Shown here: positions 55,043 through 63,968 of the stretch, in pieces | Position numbering within the stretch: position 1 is the first letter of the stretch | Layout of the letters: each line of letters begins with the position of its first letter | Origin: Paracoccus amoyensis | Lineage (GTDB): Bacteria; Pseudomonadota; Alphaproteobacteria; Rhodobacterales; Rhodobacteraceae | DNA: 64,000 nucleotides | Direction of reading: 5' to 3' | NCBI RefSeq assembly: GCF_014490725.1 | Contig: NZ_JACOQL010000002.1 | Location: forward strand, 620,001-684,000 | Program-made: the position numbers and the translations under genes | Notes under the pieces: model-generated | Seen by the model: only the letters and a program-made list of their open reading frames with translations | Databases searched by the model: none | What the model was told of the DNA's origin: nothing

Positions 55043-56278
55043 ATGGGCGAAACCACACGGACATCCTCGGTCGCGAACGAAACCCTGCGGGGTGGATTTC
55101 TGGCGGCCATCTTTCTGATGGCGACTTCGGCCATCGGGCCGGGATTTATCACGCAAACCGCAACCTTTACGGCAAAGCTGGGATCAGCCTTTGCCTTTGC
55201 AATTCTGGCCTCCATCATCATCGACTTCGTGGTGCAGCTGAATATCTGGCGTATCACCGCATTGACCCGCCGCAACGCGTCCGAAACCGCGAATGCTGCC
55301 ATTCCGGGGGCGGGCTATCTGCTGGCAATTCTTGTGATCATCGGCGGACTTGCCTTCAACGTGGGCAATATCGCGGGTGGCGGATTGGGCCTGAACGCGA
55401 TGTTCGGGTTGGACCCCAAGATTGGCGGTGCGATATCGGCGCTGCTGGCAATCGGAGTATTTCTGTCGCATCGGGCAGGACTGCTGCTGGATCGGGCACT
55501 GATCGGTCTGGGCATTCTGATGATCGTCATGACGGTGATCGTGGCGATCAGTTCGAACCCCCCGGTCGGCGATGCGCTGCGTCAAACCATTTTCCCGGAT
55601 GTGATCGACTTTCCAACCATCACCACCATCGTCGGCGGCACCGTGGGCGGCTATATCACCTATTCCGGCGCGCATCGTCTGTTGGACAAGGGACTGGTGG
55701 GTGAGGAAAACCTTGCCGCTGTGACCCGCGCATCGCTGTCGGGGATCGCGGTGACGGGCGTCATGCGTTTCATCCTGTTCCTTGCCATTCTGGGCGTGGT
55801 CGCATCGGGTGTGACGCTGGATCTGTCCAGTCAGGCGGCCAACCCTGCGGCACAGGCATTCGCGGCTGCACTGGGTGACTGGGGCATGCGTATCTTTGGC
55901 GTGGTGCTGTGGGCGGCGGCCATCACCTCGGTCATCGGGGCGGCTTATACCTCGGTCAGCTTCCTGAACGTCTTCAAGCATCTGGATGATCGCAGCCGCA
56001 ATATCGCGACCGTGATTTTCATCGCCTTTTCGCTGGCGGTCTATCTGGCACTGGGCACGGCTCCGGCGGCCATTCTGGTCTTCGTCGGCGGTTTCAACGG
56101 ATTGATCCTGCCGATTGGCCTGACGATCTTTACCTATGTCGGCTTTGCACGGCCCGATCTGATGGGCGGCCATCGCTATAACCGTCCGCTGCTGATTGCC
56201 AGCGCGATCGTTTGCCTGCTGACGTGGTATATGGGCTTCAAGTCGATCGGCCCGATCTTTGCCTTCCTGAACGCATAG
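55043..56278 (+). CDS. NRAMP-fold transporter without metal motifs (YcsG-like)
   Basis: A 411-residue polytopic protein with NRAMP (LeuT) fold, eleven or so helices. It resembles YcsG of Bacillus, found in the same gene neighbourhood (ycsF-ycsG-ycsI-kipI-kipA). The metal-binding TM1 motif DPGN of true manganese/iron NRAMP is absent: the helix reads [19 protein letters not shown]. The TM6 MPH motif is also missing ([20 protein letters not shown]). It therefore probably does not carry metals; uptake of 5-oxoproline or another organic acid is a plausible inference from context. ATG 55043 has AGGAGCATGACTG upstream. Confidence 0.85.
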   Translation: MGETTRTSSVANETLRGGFLAAIFLMATSAIGPGFITQTATFTAKLGSAFAFAILASIIIDFVVQLNIWRITALTRRNASETANAAIPGAGYLLAILVIIGGLAFNVGNIAGGGLGLNAMFGLDPKIGGAISALLAIGVFLSHRAGLLLDRALIGLGILMIVMTVIVAISSNPPVGDALRQTIFPDVIDFPTITTIVGGTVGGYITYSGAHRLLDKGLVGEENLAAVTRASLSGIAVTGVMRFILFLAILGVVASGVTLDLSSQAANPAAQAFAAALGDWGMRIFGVVLWAAAITSVIGAAYTSVSFLNVFKHLDDRSRNIATVIFIAFSLAVYLALGTAPAAILVFVGGFNGLILPIGLTIFTYVGFARPDLMGGHRYNRPLLIASAIVCLLTWYMGFKSIGPIFAFLNA

Positions 56279-56289
56279 GTATCGTAGAG

Positions 56290-56308
56290 CGATCCCCTTA
56301 GGGGGTCG
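56290..56308 (+). promoter_or_regulatory. Intercistronic hairpin before pxpA
   Basis: CGATCCCC-TTA-GGGGGTCG, with one G-T pair, between the NRAMP gene and pxpA. Without a T run it is more likely a transcript-stabilising or attenuating hairpin than a terminator. Confidence 0.45.
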
Positions 56309-56342
56309 TTCCTTCTCAAGCCCATTTTTACAGGAGAATGTC

Positions 56343-57113
56343 ATGACAACCATCGACCTGAACAGCGATCTTGGCGAAGGCTATGGCGCGTGGAAAATGG
56401 GCGACGATACAGCCATGCTGGAGATTGTCAGTTCCGCCAATATCGCTTGCGGTTTTCACGCGGGCGATCCGTTGGGCATTCTGGCGACCGTGACACAAGC
56501 TGCGACGCGGGGCGTGGCCGTGGGGGCACATGTATCCTATCCCGACAGGGTGGGCTTTGGTCGCCGTCCGATGGATGTGACCTCGGCTGAACTGACGGCG
56601 GATGTGATTTATCAGATCGGGGCCTTGCAGGGCCTGGCCGCTGCGGCAGGCACGCGGGTGACTTACGTCAAGCCGCATGGCGCGCTGTATAACACCATTG
56701 CCAATGATGCGCGGCAGGCGGATGCCGTGATCGCGGCCCTTCGCGAAATTGATCCGGGCCTGATCTTGATGGGTCTTGCCGGTGCGCCGATCCTGCAGCG
56801 TGCGCAGGATGCCGGGCTGGCGACGGTGGCCGAAGCCTTTGGCGACCGGGCCTATACGCCCGATGGACAGCTTGTCTCGCGCCGTGAAAAGGGTGCCGTC
56901 CTGCATGATCCCGACGCGGTCGCCGCGCGGATGGTGCGGCTGGCGACGGAAGGCGTGATCGAGGCGATTGACGGCTCTACGCTGACCCTGACGGCTGACA
57001 GCATCTGCGTGCATGGCGACAGTTCGGGCGCGGTTGATATGGCACGGCGCATCCGCGAGGACCTGATTGCGGCAGGTGTCGCCGTCACATCCTTTGTTCC
57101 GGGGGCACGCTGA
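56343..57113 (+). CDS. pxpA: 5-oxoprolinase subunit PxpA (LamB/YcsF family)
   Basis: Subunit A of the prokaryotic ATP-dependent 5-oxoprolinase (PxpABC), 256 residues. Family signatures are [37 protein letters not shown] and [14 protein letters not shown]. Known for E. coli YbgL and B. subtilis YcsF: with PxpB and PxpC it converts 5-oxoproline to glutamate with ATP hydrolysis. The next gene overlaps its stop by one base. Confidence 0.95.
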   Translation: MTTIDLNSDLGEGYGAWKMGDDTAMLEIVSSANIACGFHAGDPLGILATVTQAATRGVAVGAHVSYPDRVGFGRRPMDVTSAELTADVIYQIGALQGLAAAAGTRVTYVKPHGALYNTIANDARQADAVIAALREIDPGLILMGLAGAPILQRAQDAGLATVAEAFGDRAYTPDGQLVSRREKGAVLHDPDAVAARMVRLATEGVIEAIDGSTLTLTADSICVHGDSSGAVDMARRIREDLIAAGVAVTSFVPGAR

Positions 57114-57898
57114 TGCGACCGGAGACAGCACCTGCCCGGACGGCGCGGCTGGCCTGTCGCGATGGCCTGATCGTGCCCACCGCCGGCATGGCGCCGGGCT
57201 TTACGCAGTGCAACATGATCTCGTTGCCCAAGGACTGGGCCTGGGATTTTCTGCTGTTCGGGCAGCGCAATCCGAAACCTTGCCCCGTTCTGGACGTGAC
57301 CGACCCCGGCAGCTTCCAGACCGCTTTGGCGCCTGACGCGGATCTGCGCCGCGATATTCCGCTGTATCGGATCTGGCGCGATGGCGTGCTGACCGAGGAG
57401 GTGCCGGATGCCTCGGTCGCATGGACGGAACATCCTGATCTGGTGACCTTCCTGATCGGCTGTTCGTTCACCTTTGAAACCCCGCTGCAACAGGCCGGGA
57501 TCGAGGTTCGCCACATCACCCAAGGCAGCAACGTGCCGATGTATCTGACGAACCGTGATTGCCGCCCGGCGGGACGTTTGCACGGCAATATGGTTGTGTC
57601 GATGCGCCCGATTCCGGCGGATCGCGTGGCCGAGGCCGCCATGATCTCGGGCCGTTTTCCGGCGGTTCATGGTGCGCCGGTGCATATCGGTCAGTCCGCC
57701 GCGCTTGGCATCGCCGATCTGTCACGCCCCGATTTCGGCGATGCGGTCGAGATTCGCGCCGGCGAAGTGCCGGTGTTCTGGGCGTGTGGCGTGACCCCGC
57801 AGGCTGCCGTCATGGCATCAAAGCCGCCTTTTGCCATCACCCATGCACCGGGGCATATGTTCATCACCGACATTCCCGACAGTCATTGGCAGGTGTGA
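57113..57898 (+). CDS. DUF1445/YcsI family protein (D-glutamate cyclase-like)
   Basis: A 261-residue protein of the DUF1445 (YcsI) family: [20 protein letters not shown], then [18 protein letters not shown], and [20 protein letters not shown] with GVTPQAAV and [13 protein letters not shown] near the end. It is often annotated as putative hydro-lyase. The vertebrate homologue domain is D-glutamate cyclase, which makes 5-oxo-D-proline from D-glutamate, so a role in feeding or handling 5-oxoproline isomers fits its place between pxpA and pxpBC. The ATG overlaps the pxpA stop (TGATG). Confidence 0.87.
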   Translation: MRPETAPARTARLACRDGLIVPTAGMAPGFTQCNMISLPKDWAWDFLLFGQRNPKPCPVLDVTDPGSFQTALAPDADLRRDIPLYRIWRDGVLTEEVPDASVAWTEHPDLVTFLIGCSFTFETPLQQAGIEVRHITQGSNVPMYLTNRDCRPAGRLHGNMVVSMRPIPADRVAEAAMISGRFPAVHGAPVHIGQSAALGIADLSRPDFGDAVEIRAGEVPVFWACGVTPQAAVMASKPPFAITHAPGHMFITDIPDSHWQV

Positions 57899-57900
57899 CC

Positions 57901-59463
57901 ATGCGATTCTTACCCGTTGGCCCACGAACCCTTCTGGTCGAACTTGGCGATCTGAAACAGACGCTGGCCCTGTTTGATGCGCTGCGGGCCGATCCGGTCG
58001 AAGGCGTGACTGAAATCATTCCCGCCGCACAGACGCTGATGATCCGAACCGGACCGGGCGTCGCGGCCGATTCCGCGCTGGCCAGTGCGATCATGGTGCG
58101 ACAGCCGGCAGCAGGTGCCGCACATGAATATGAAACGGCCGAGATTGTCGAAATCCCCGTGACCTACGATGGCGAGGATTTGAATGATGTCGCTGACCTG
58201 ATGGGCCTTGGCGTGGCCGAAGTCATTGCCGCCCATCAGGCTGCGACGTGGCAGGTGGCCTTTTGCGGCTTTGCGCCCGGTTTCGCCTATATGACCTGCG
58301 ACGACCCGCGCTTTGATCTGCCGCGCCGCAAGTCGCCCCGCACACGGATTCCGGCGGGCTCGGTCGCTTTGGCATCGCGGTTTTGCGGGATCTACCCGCA
58401 GGATACGCCGGGGGGCTGGCAGTTGATTGGCACGACCAGGGTGCCGATGTGGGACCTGTCCCGCGATCCGCCCGCACTTTTGCGCCCGGGCACGCGTGCG
58501 CGATTCGTTGTGGGTGAAGCCAAGGTTTCTCCGGTCGCCAGCATCGCGCGACCAAAGGGTGCGGACGGACTGACAATCCTTTCAACCGCGTTCCCGATCG
58601 TCTTTCAGGATGAAGGCCGACCGGGGCAGGGCGGTCAGGGGGTCTCGGCCTCGGGGGCGCTTGATATGGGCGCGCTGCATCGCGCGAACCGGGCAGTGGG
58701 CAATCCGGCGAATGCGCCCGCGCTGGAAATCACCCTTGGCCCGGTGCGGCTGCGGGCCGATGCCAATGTCACGCTGGCGCTGACCGGGGCGGCCGAACAG
58801 TTGGACATCATCGCGGATGGCCTGAAAATACCGGCAATGCCCGGCGCAGCATTCGCGCTGGATGCAGGCGACGAATTGCTGATCCAGCCGCCAAAGCGCG
58901 GGATGCGCAGCTATCTGGCGCTGCGGGGCGGGTTTGACGTCGCGCCTGTGCTTGGCTCTGCCGCCACCGATACGCTGGCCTTTGTCGGTCCCGATCCGCT
59001 GACAGGGGGTGAGGGGCTGTCGCCCGCGATGGCCCCCGCCGCCGCAACCGCGGACCCGGAGATTCAGCCTGAATTGCCCGGCCCGGAGGACGTGATCGAA
59101 TTGCCGGTCACGCTTGGTCCCCGCACCGATTGGTTCACGCCAGAGATGGTGCAGCATTTCCTGACGCAGGAATGGCAGGTCACGCCGCAATCCTCGCGCG
59201 TTGGTATCCGGTTGCAGGGGGCACAGCCCCTGATCCGGCAAGACACCCGCGAATTGCCCTCGGAAGGGACCGAAACCGGCGCGATTCAGGTGCCCCATTT
59301 CGGGCAGCCGGTCCTGTTTCTGGCCGATCATCCGCTGACCGGCGGCTATCCGGTGATCGCGACGCTGTTGCCGCAGGCTTTGGATCTGGCGGGGCAAATC
59401 CCGCCCGGCGCGCGCATCCGCTTTACCGCCGATCATGATTTCACCCCAATCAAGCCGAAGTGA
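57901..59463 (+). CDS. Fused 5-oxoprolinase subunits PxpB-PxpC
   Basis: A 520-residue fusion. Residues 1 to about 215 are PxpB/KipI (AHS1) with WQVAFCGFAPGFAYMTCDD and PRTRIPAGSVALASR; residues about 225 to 520 are PxpC/KipA (AHS2) with FQDEGRPGQGGQGVSASGAL and NPANAPALEITLG. In E. coli and Bacillus they are separate genes. The start MRFLPVGPRTLLVELGD at 57901 lies two bases after the previous stop; the frame further upstream is open only as a shadow of that gene. The fold is homologous to the carboxyltransferase domain of urea carboxylase. Confidence 0.93.
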   Translation: MRFLPVGPRTLLVELGDLKQTLALFDALRADPVEGVTEIIPAAQTLMIRTGPGVAADSALASAIMVRQPAAGAAHEYETAEIVEIPVTYDGEDLNDVADLMGLGVAEVIAAHQAATWQVAFCGFAPGFAYMTCDDPRFDLPRRKSPRTRIPAGSVALASRFCGIYPQDTPGGWQLIGTTRVPMWDLSRDPPALLRPGTRARFVVGEAKVSPVASIARPKGADGLTILSTAFPIVFQDEGRPGQGGQGVSASGALDMGALHRANRAVGNPANAPALEITLGPVRLRADANVTLALTGAAEQLDIIADGLKIPAMPGAAFALDAGDELLIQPPKRGMRSYLALRGGFDVAPVLGSAATDTLAFVGPDPLTGGEGLSPAMAPAAATADPEIQPELPGPEDVIELPVTLGPRTDWFTPEMVQHFLTQEWQVTPQSSRVGIRLQGAQPLIRQDTRELPSEGTETGAIQVPHFGQPVLFLADHPLTGGYPVIATLLPQALDLAGQIPPGARIRFTADHDFTPIKPK

Positions 59464-59469
59464 GTCCCC

Positions 59470-61239
59470 ATGACCCTGTTCACCAAAGGCCCCGAGTTGC
59501 TGCCGCTGAAGCGTTTGCTGATTGCGAACCGAGGCGAAATTGCCGTCCGCATCATCCGCGCCTGTCGGGATGAGGGCATCGAATCCATTGCCATCTATGC
59601 CGATAGCGATCGTGACGCGCCGTTCGTGCAAATGGCCGATCACGCCTATGCGCTCGAGGGCGAAAAGCCAGCCGAAACCTATCTGGATGCCACAAAAATC
59701 ATCGCCATCGCGAAGACAGCCGGGGCCGATGCCATCCATCCCGGCTATGGCTTTCTGTCTGAACGTGCCGATTTTGCGCAGGCAGTTCAGGATGCCGGCC
59801 TGATCTGGGTCGGCCCGGACCCGGCCGTCATCCAGGCGCTTGGCGACAAGATCGAAGCGCGCCGGATCGCCGAAGCTGTTGGCGCACCGCTGGTTGCGGG
59901 CACCCCCGGCCCGGTCGAAAGCGGCGCTGACGCGCTGGCCTTTGCCAGGGAACACGGGCTGCCCATCGCCATCAAGGCGGCATTCGGTGGCGGTGGTCGC
60001 GGGATGAAGGTCGCATGGCGTCTGGACGAGGTTGAAGAGCTGTTCGCTTCGGCCACCCGCGAAGCTTTGACGGCCTTCGGTCGCGGCGAATGCTTTATCG
60101 AGCAGTTCCTTGACCGTCCCCGTCATATCGAGGCGCAGGTGCTGGCTGACAAGCACGGTTCGGTCAAGGTCATCGGCACCCGCGACTGTTCGCTTCAGCG
60201 CCGCAATCAGAAGCTGGTCGAAGAAGCACCCGCGCCGTTTTTGACCCATGATCAACGCGCCCGGATCCACGAATCCGCGCGCCAGATCTGCGCCCATGCG
60301 GGTTATAGCGGGGCGGGGACAGTTGAATATCTGCTGTCGGCCAATGGCACCATCTCGTTTCTAGAGGTGAACACGCGGTTGCAGGTCGAACACCCTGTAA
60401 CGGAGGAAACCACCGGGATCGACCTTGTGCGCGGCATGATCGCAATTGCCCGTGGGGCAAAGCTGGCCGATGAAACCGTGCCTGCGCCGCGCGGGCATTC
60501 CATCGAATTTCGCATCAATGCCGAAGATCCTGCCCGTGGCTTCCTGCCGACCCCCGGCCCGGTCAAGGTCTTTGACGCGCCCTCTGGTCCCGGTATCCGT
60601 GTGGATAGTGGGGTCGTCAGCGGATCGGTCATTCCCGGCAGTTTTGATTCCATGATGGCCAAGCTGATCGTGACCGGCGCCACCCGGACCGAGGCTTTGC
60701 AGCGCGCCGTGCGTGCCTTGGCCGAGTTCAGGATCGACGGCGTGGCGACCGTGTTGCCGTTTGACCGCGCGGTTCTGGCCGAAGATGACTTTCGCGCTGA
60801 AGATGGTGAATTTCGTGTCCATACCCGCTGGATTGAAACCGATTTCGCGGATCGTCTGGCATCGGCTGTTGCGCCGCATGGCCGTGTAACGCCTGCCAAG
60901 GCCCCGGAACTTCTGCGCATCGGGATCGAGATTGATGGCAAGCGGCATGAGCTGGGTCTGCCAGCCGGAATACTGTCCGCCGCACCCGCAGGAGCGGTTT
61001 CGGCGCCGCAAGCCGATGCAGCACATGACGCTGCCGCTGTGACCGCGCCGGTTCCCGGGACGCTGACGGCATGGCAGGTCGCCGATGGCGCACAGGTCGC
61101 AGAAGGCGATGTCATCGCCATCATGGAGGCGATGAAAATGGAAACGCGGGTCGAGGCGCATCGCGCAGGCACGTTGACCCAGTCAACGGCGGCTGGCAGC
61201 GTGTTGGGCTTTGGTGACGTGTTGGGCCGGATTGAATAG
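59470..61239 (+). CDS. Biotin carboxylase-BCCP fusion (AccC-like)
   Basis: A 589-residue protein. Residues 1 to about 460 form a biotin carboxylase: KRLLIANRGEIAVRIIRACR, ATP-grasp loop AFGGGGRGMK, and EVNTRLQVEHPVTE. After an alanine-rich linker the last about 75 residues are a biotin/lipoyl attachment domain with the biotinyl lysine Lys556 in MEAMKMET. Such fusions charge biotin with CO2 for a partner carboxyltransferase. No acyl-CoA carboxyltransferase subunit is nearby; the gene starts six bases after pxpBC. Together with the AHS1/AHS2 fusion it mirrors a split urea carboxylase, so the two may act as one enzyme (inference). Confidence 0.93.
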   Translation: MTLFTKGPELLPLKRLLIANRGEIAVRIIRACRDEGIESIAIYADSDRDAPFVQMADHAYALEGEKPAETYLDATKIIAIAKTAGADAIHPGYGFLSERADFAQAVQDAGLIWVGPDPAVIQALGDKIEARRIAEAVGAPLVAGTPGPVESGADALAFAREHGLPIAIKAAFGGGGRGMKVAWRLDEVEELFASATREALTAFGRGECFIEQFLDRPRHIEAQVLADKHGSVKVIGTRDCSLQRRNQKLVEEAPAPFLTHDQRARIHESARQICAHAGYSGAGTVEYLLSANGTISFLEVNTRLQVEHPVTEETTGIDLVRGMIAIARGAKLADETVPAPRGHSIEFRINAEDPARGFLPTPGPVKVFDAPSGPGIRVDSGVVSGSVIPGSFDSMMAKLIVTGATRTEALQRAVRALAEFRIDGVATVLPFDRAVLAEDDFRAEDGEFRVHTRWIETDFADRLASAVAPHGRVTPAKAPELLRIGIEIDGKRHELGLPAGILSAAPAGAVSAPQADAAHDAAAVTAPVPGTLTAWQVADGAQVAEGDVIAIMEAMKMETRVEAHRAGTLTQSTAAGSVLGFGDVLGRIE

Positions 61240-61266
61240 CGAGGCCTGCGCGGGCCACGCCATTCC

Positions 61267-62166
61267 TTAGATCAGCTGGTTTGCTGACAGAAATACACTC
61301 AGCTTTTGCTGCTGCGCATCTGTCAGCGGCCATGCCGATGGCGGTCGGGCCGGGCCGCAATCATGCCCCATGGCCTGCAGCGCCGCTTTGACGCCGGTGA
61401 CATTGGTGCCGTTCATTTCCTCGGCGCGGATATCCTCGAAGGCCCGCATCCCGGCGATCAATGCGTTTGCACCTGGATAATCGCCCAGCTCCAGCGCCTG
61501 ATGGATTGCGATCGAACGCTCTGGCCAGAGGTTGATCAGCCCAGAGGTAAAGCCACGCGCCCCGACGGCATAGAAGGATGGGGCCCAGACTTCGGCCAGG
61601 CCGCCGACCCAGACGATCGAGGGGTCACATGCCTCTTTGGCTTCGGCCAGTTTCATCGGGTTGGGGGTTGCCCATTTGACGCCCCTGACGCCCGGCACGG
61701 CGCAGAAATCGGCGATGGCTTTGGTGCCGATGGCGTCGTTGCGCAGGTAAATCATCATCGGCAATCCGCCCGATGCGTCCGACACCGCGTGCAGGTAATC
61801 CACCACGCCGCGCGGTGCGACAAACGGGTCTGGCGGCTGATGGATCATCAGCGCCGCTGCCCCCGCATCCGCCGATGCCCGCGCCAGTCGTACGGCATCG
61901 CGAATGCCGCGCCCGACGCCTGCCAGCACCGGTGCACGACCTGCCACCAGTTCGGTGACGGCCTGCGCCATCGCGCAAGCCTCATCCGTCGTCAGGGCGT
62001 AAAATTCGCCGGTATTGCCGTTCACCACGGGCATATGCAGGCCCGCTTGCAGGGCGCGGTCAATAATCGGGGTCAGCTTTTGCGGCGCAATTTCGCCGGC
62101 ATCATCATAGGGCGTGACAAGGATACCTGAAATGCCGGTCAGTGCCTGATCAAGTGTCAGCGTCAT
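61267..62166 (-). CDS. DapA-family dehydratase/aldolase
   Basis: A 299-residue class I aldolase-fold protein of the dihydrodipicolinate synthase/N-acetylneuraminate lyase superfamily. SGILVTPYDDAGEI, VNGNTGEFYALTTDEA, MMIYLRNDAIG with the catalytic tyrosine and GVRGVKWATPNPMKLAEAKE with the Schiff-base lysine are visible. It lies eleven bases after an IlvD/Edd dehydratase, which suggests sugar-acid catabolism, for instance cleaving or dehydrating a 2-keto-3-deoxy acid; the exact substrate is not decidable. It converges on the BC-BCCP gene with a 27-base gap. Confidence 0.85.
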   Translation of the reverse strand: MTLTLDQALTGISGILVTPYDDAGEIAPQKLTPIIDRALQAGLHMPVVNGNTGEFYALTTDEACAMAQAVTELVAGRAPVLAGVGRGIRDAVRLARASADAGAAALMIHQPPDPFVAPRGVVDYLHAVSDASGGLPMMIYLRNDAIGTKAIADFCAVPGVRGVKWATPNPMKLAEAKEACDPSIVWVGGLAEVWAPSFYAVGARGFTSGLINLWPERSIAIHQALELGDYPGANALIAGMRAFEDIRAEEMNGTNVTGVKAALQAMGHDCGPARPPSAWPLTDAQQQKLSVFLSANQLI

Positions 62167-62177
62167 TTATCCTCCCT

Positions 62178-63920
62178 TCAGAAGATGTCTGGTTCATCTG
62201 CGGCTCTGCCGAAACTTTGCTGGAGAAAGTCGAAGTCGCAGCCCTTGTCGGCCTGGGTGACATGGGTCTGGAACAGAAAGCCGTAGCCGCGGGTGTAGCG
62301 CGGTTCGGGGGGCGTCCATGCGTCGCGGCGGCGGATCAGTTCAGCTTCATCCACCAGCATGTCCAGCCGCCGGTTAGGCAGGTCCAGCCGCACCGTATCG
62401 CCGTTTTTCAGCAGCGCCAGCGGGCCGCCAACGAAACTTTCAGGCGCCACATGCAACACGCAGGCGCCATAGGATGTACCCGACATCCGCGCGTCCGAGA
62501 TCCGCAGCATATCGCGGTGACCCTGCTTGATCAGCGCCTTTGGGATCGGCAGCATCCCCCATTCGGGAAAGCCCGGACCGCCCAGCGGGCCTGCGTTGCG
62601 CAGCACCATGACGTGATCGGGTGTTACGTCAAGATTTTCGTCATCGACCGCCGCCTTCATCTGAGGATAGCTGTCAAACACCATCGCAGGGCCTTCGTGG
62701 ACCCAATATTTCGGGTCACAGGCGGCGGGCTTGATGACCGCGCCATCCGGACACAGATTGCCGCGCAGCACCGCCAGCGAGCCTTCTGCATAGACCGGGT
62801 TCGACAGGGGGCGGATTACATCGTCATTATAGACCTCGGCCCCGGCGATACCCTCGCCCAGCGTCTGACCGGTGACGGTCAACGCCGACAGGTCCAGCTT
62901 GTCGGCCAGTTGCGCCATCAGCGCCCGCAGACCGCCGGCGTAGAAGAAATCCTCCATCAGGTAATCTTTGCCGGACGGGCGCACGTTGCAGATCATCGGC
63001 GTGTTGCGCCCCAATGCGTCCAGATCATCAAGGGTCAGATCAATTCCCGCCCGCCGCGCCATCGCGATCAGATGCACCACTGCATTGGTCGAACAGCCAG
63101 TGGCCATGGCGACGATAGCGGCGTTCTGCACCGCCGCCGGGGTGATGATCTGATCCGGGGTCAGCCCTTCCCAGACCATGTCGACAATGCGCCGCCCGCA
63201 ATCGGCGCCCATGCGCTGATGCCCCGAATCCGCCGCCGGGATGGAGGAAGCGCCGGGCAGCGACAGGCCCATCGCCTCGGTCAATGAGGTCATGGTGCTG
63301 GCCGTGCCCATCGTCATGCAGGTGCCCACGGACCGCGCAATGCCGCCCTGAATCCCCAGCCATTCTTCATCGGTGATATTGCCCGCGCGGCGTTCGTCCC
63401 AGTATTTCCATGCATCCGACCCCGACCCCAGAATCTTGCCCGCATAATGGCCGCGCAGCATTGGTCCGGCGGGCAGGAAAATCATCGGCACGCCCGCCGT
63501 GATCGCCCCCATGACAAGCCCCGGTGTCGTCTTGTCGCAGCCCCCCATCAGCACCACGCCGTCCAGCGGGTGCGACCGGATCATCTCTTCCACCTCCATC
63601 GCCAGCATGTTGCGATACAGCATCGAGGTTGGCTTGGTGAAGCTTTCATCGACCGACAGCGAAGGCATTTCCATCGGCAGCCCCCCCGCCTGCAGCACGC
63701 CGCGCTTCACATCCTTGACCCGTTCGGGGAAATGCCCGTGGCAAGAGTTCAGGTCGGACCAGGTGTTCAGGATGCCGATGATCGGACGCCCCATGAAATC
63801 CGCCTCGGAATAGCCCAGCTGCATCATCCGCGACCGATGCCCGAAGCTGCGCAGATCATCCGGCCCAAACCAACGCGAGCTGCGCAAGGATGACGGCGAT
63901 ACACGAGGGGGCAGGGACAT
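62178..63920 (-). CDS. IlvD/Edd family sugar-acid dehydratase
   Basis: A 580-residue iron-sulfur dehydratase. Cysteine-bearing segments SDLNSCHGHFPERV, MGGCDKTTPG and RSVGTCMTMGTASTMT, the ADSGHQRMGADCGRRI stretch and the DARMSGTSYGACVLHV end match the IlvD/Edd family; the sequence resembles the L-arabinonate/D-xylonate dehydratase group more than dihydroxy-acid dehydratase IlvD. It probably makes a 2-keto-3-deoxy sugar acid for the next gene, DapA-like. ATG 63920 (MSLPPRVSPSSLRSSRW) is chosen with GGAG upstream; an upstream ATG at 63968 lies inside a palindrome and is unlikely. Confidence 0.88.
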   Translation of the reverse strand: MSLPPRVSPSSLRSSRWFGPDDLRSFGHRSRMMQLGYSEADFMGRPIIGILNTWSDLNSCHGHFPERVKDVKRGVLQAGGLPMEMPSLSVDESFTKPTSMLYRNMLAMEVEEMIRSHPLDGVVLMGGCDKTTPGLVMGAITAGVPMIFLPAGPMLRGHYAGKILGSGSDAWKYWDERRAGNITDEEWLGIQGGIARSVGTCMTMGTASTMTSLTEAMGLSLPGASSIPAADSGHQRMGADCGRRIVDMVWEGLTPDQIITPAAVQNAAIVAMATGCSTNAVVHLIAMARRAGIDLTLDDLDALGRNTPMICNVRPSGKDYLMEDFFYAGGLRALMAQLADKLDLSALTVTGQTLGEGIAGAEVYNDDVIRPLSNPVYAEGSLAVLRGNLCPDGAVIKPAACDPKYWVHEGPAMVFDSYPQMKAAVDDENLDVTPDHVMVLRNAGPLGGPGFPEWGMLPIPKALIKQGHRDMLRISDARMSGTSYGACVLHVAPESFVGGPLALLKNGDTVRLDLPNRRLDMLVDEAELIRRRDAWTPPEPRYTRGYGFLFQTHVTQADKGCDFDFLQQSFGRAADEPDIF

Positions 63921-63952
63921 TGGGAAAACTCCGCGGATGCTTTGCTGTTTAT

Positions 63953-63968
63953 ATGTATACGTATACAT
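63953..63968. promoter_or_regulatory. Palindromic operator upstream of the dehydratase gene
   Basis: ATGTATACGTATACAT, a perfect 16-base palindrome 33 bases upstream of the chosen start codon. GTATAC-type palindromes are frequent GntR-family sites for sugar-acid operons; the regulator would then be outside the window, possibly divergently transcribed at the right edge. Confidence 0.6.

Noticed and set aside
55043..56278. Manganese/iron NRAMP transporter (mntH)
   Set aside because: The DPGN and MPH metal motifs are missing and the context is pxp genes, not metal homeostasis.
58582..60297. 571-codon open frame antisense to pxpBC and the biotin carboxylase gene
   Set aside because: Both plus-strand proteins have full motifs; the opposite frame spans their junction without a domain.
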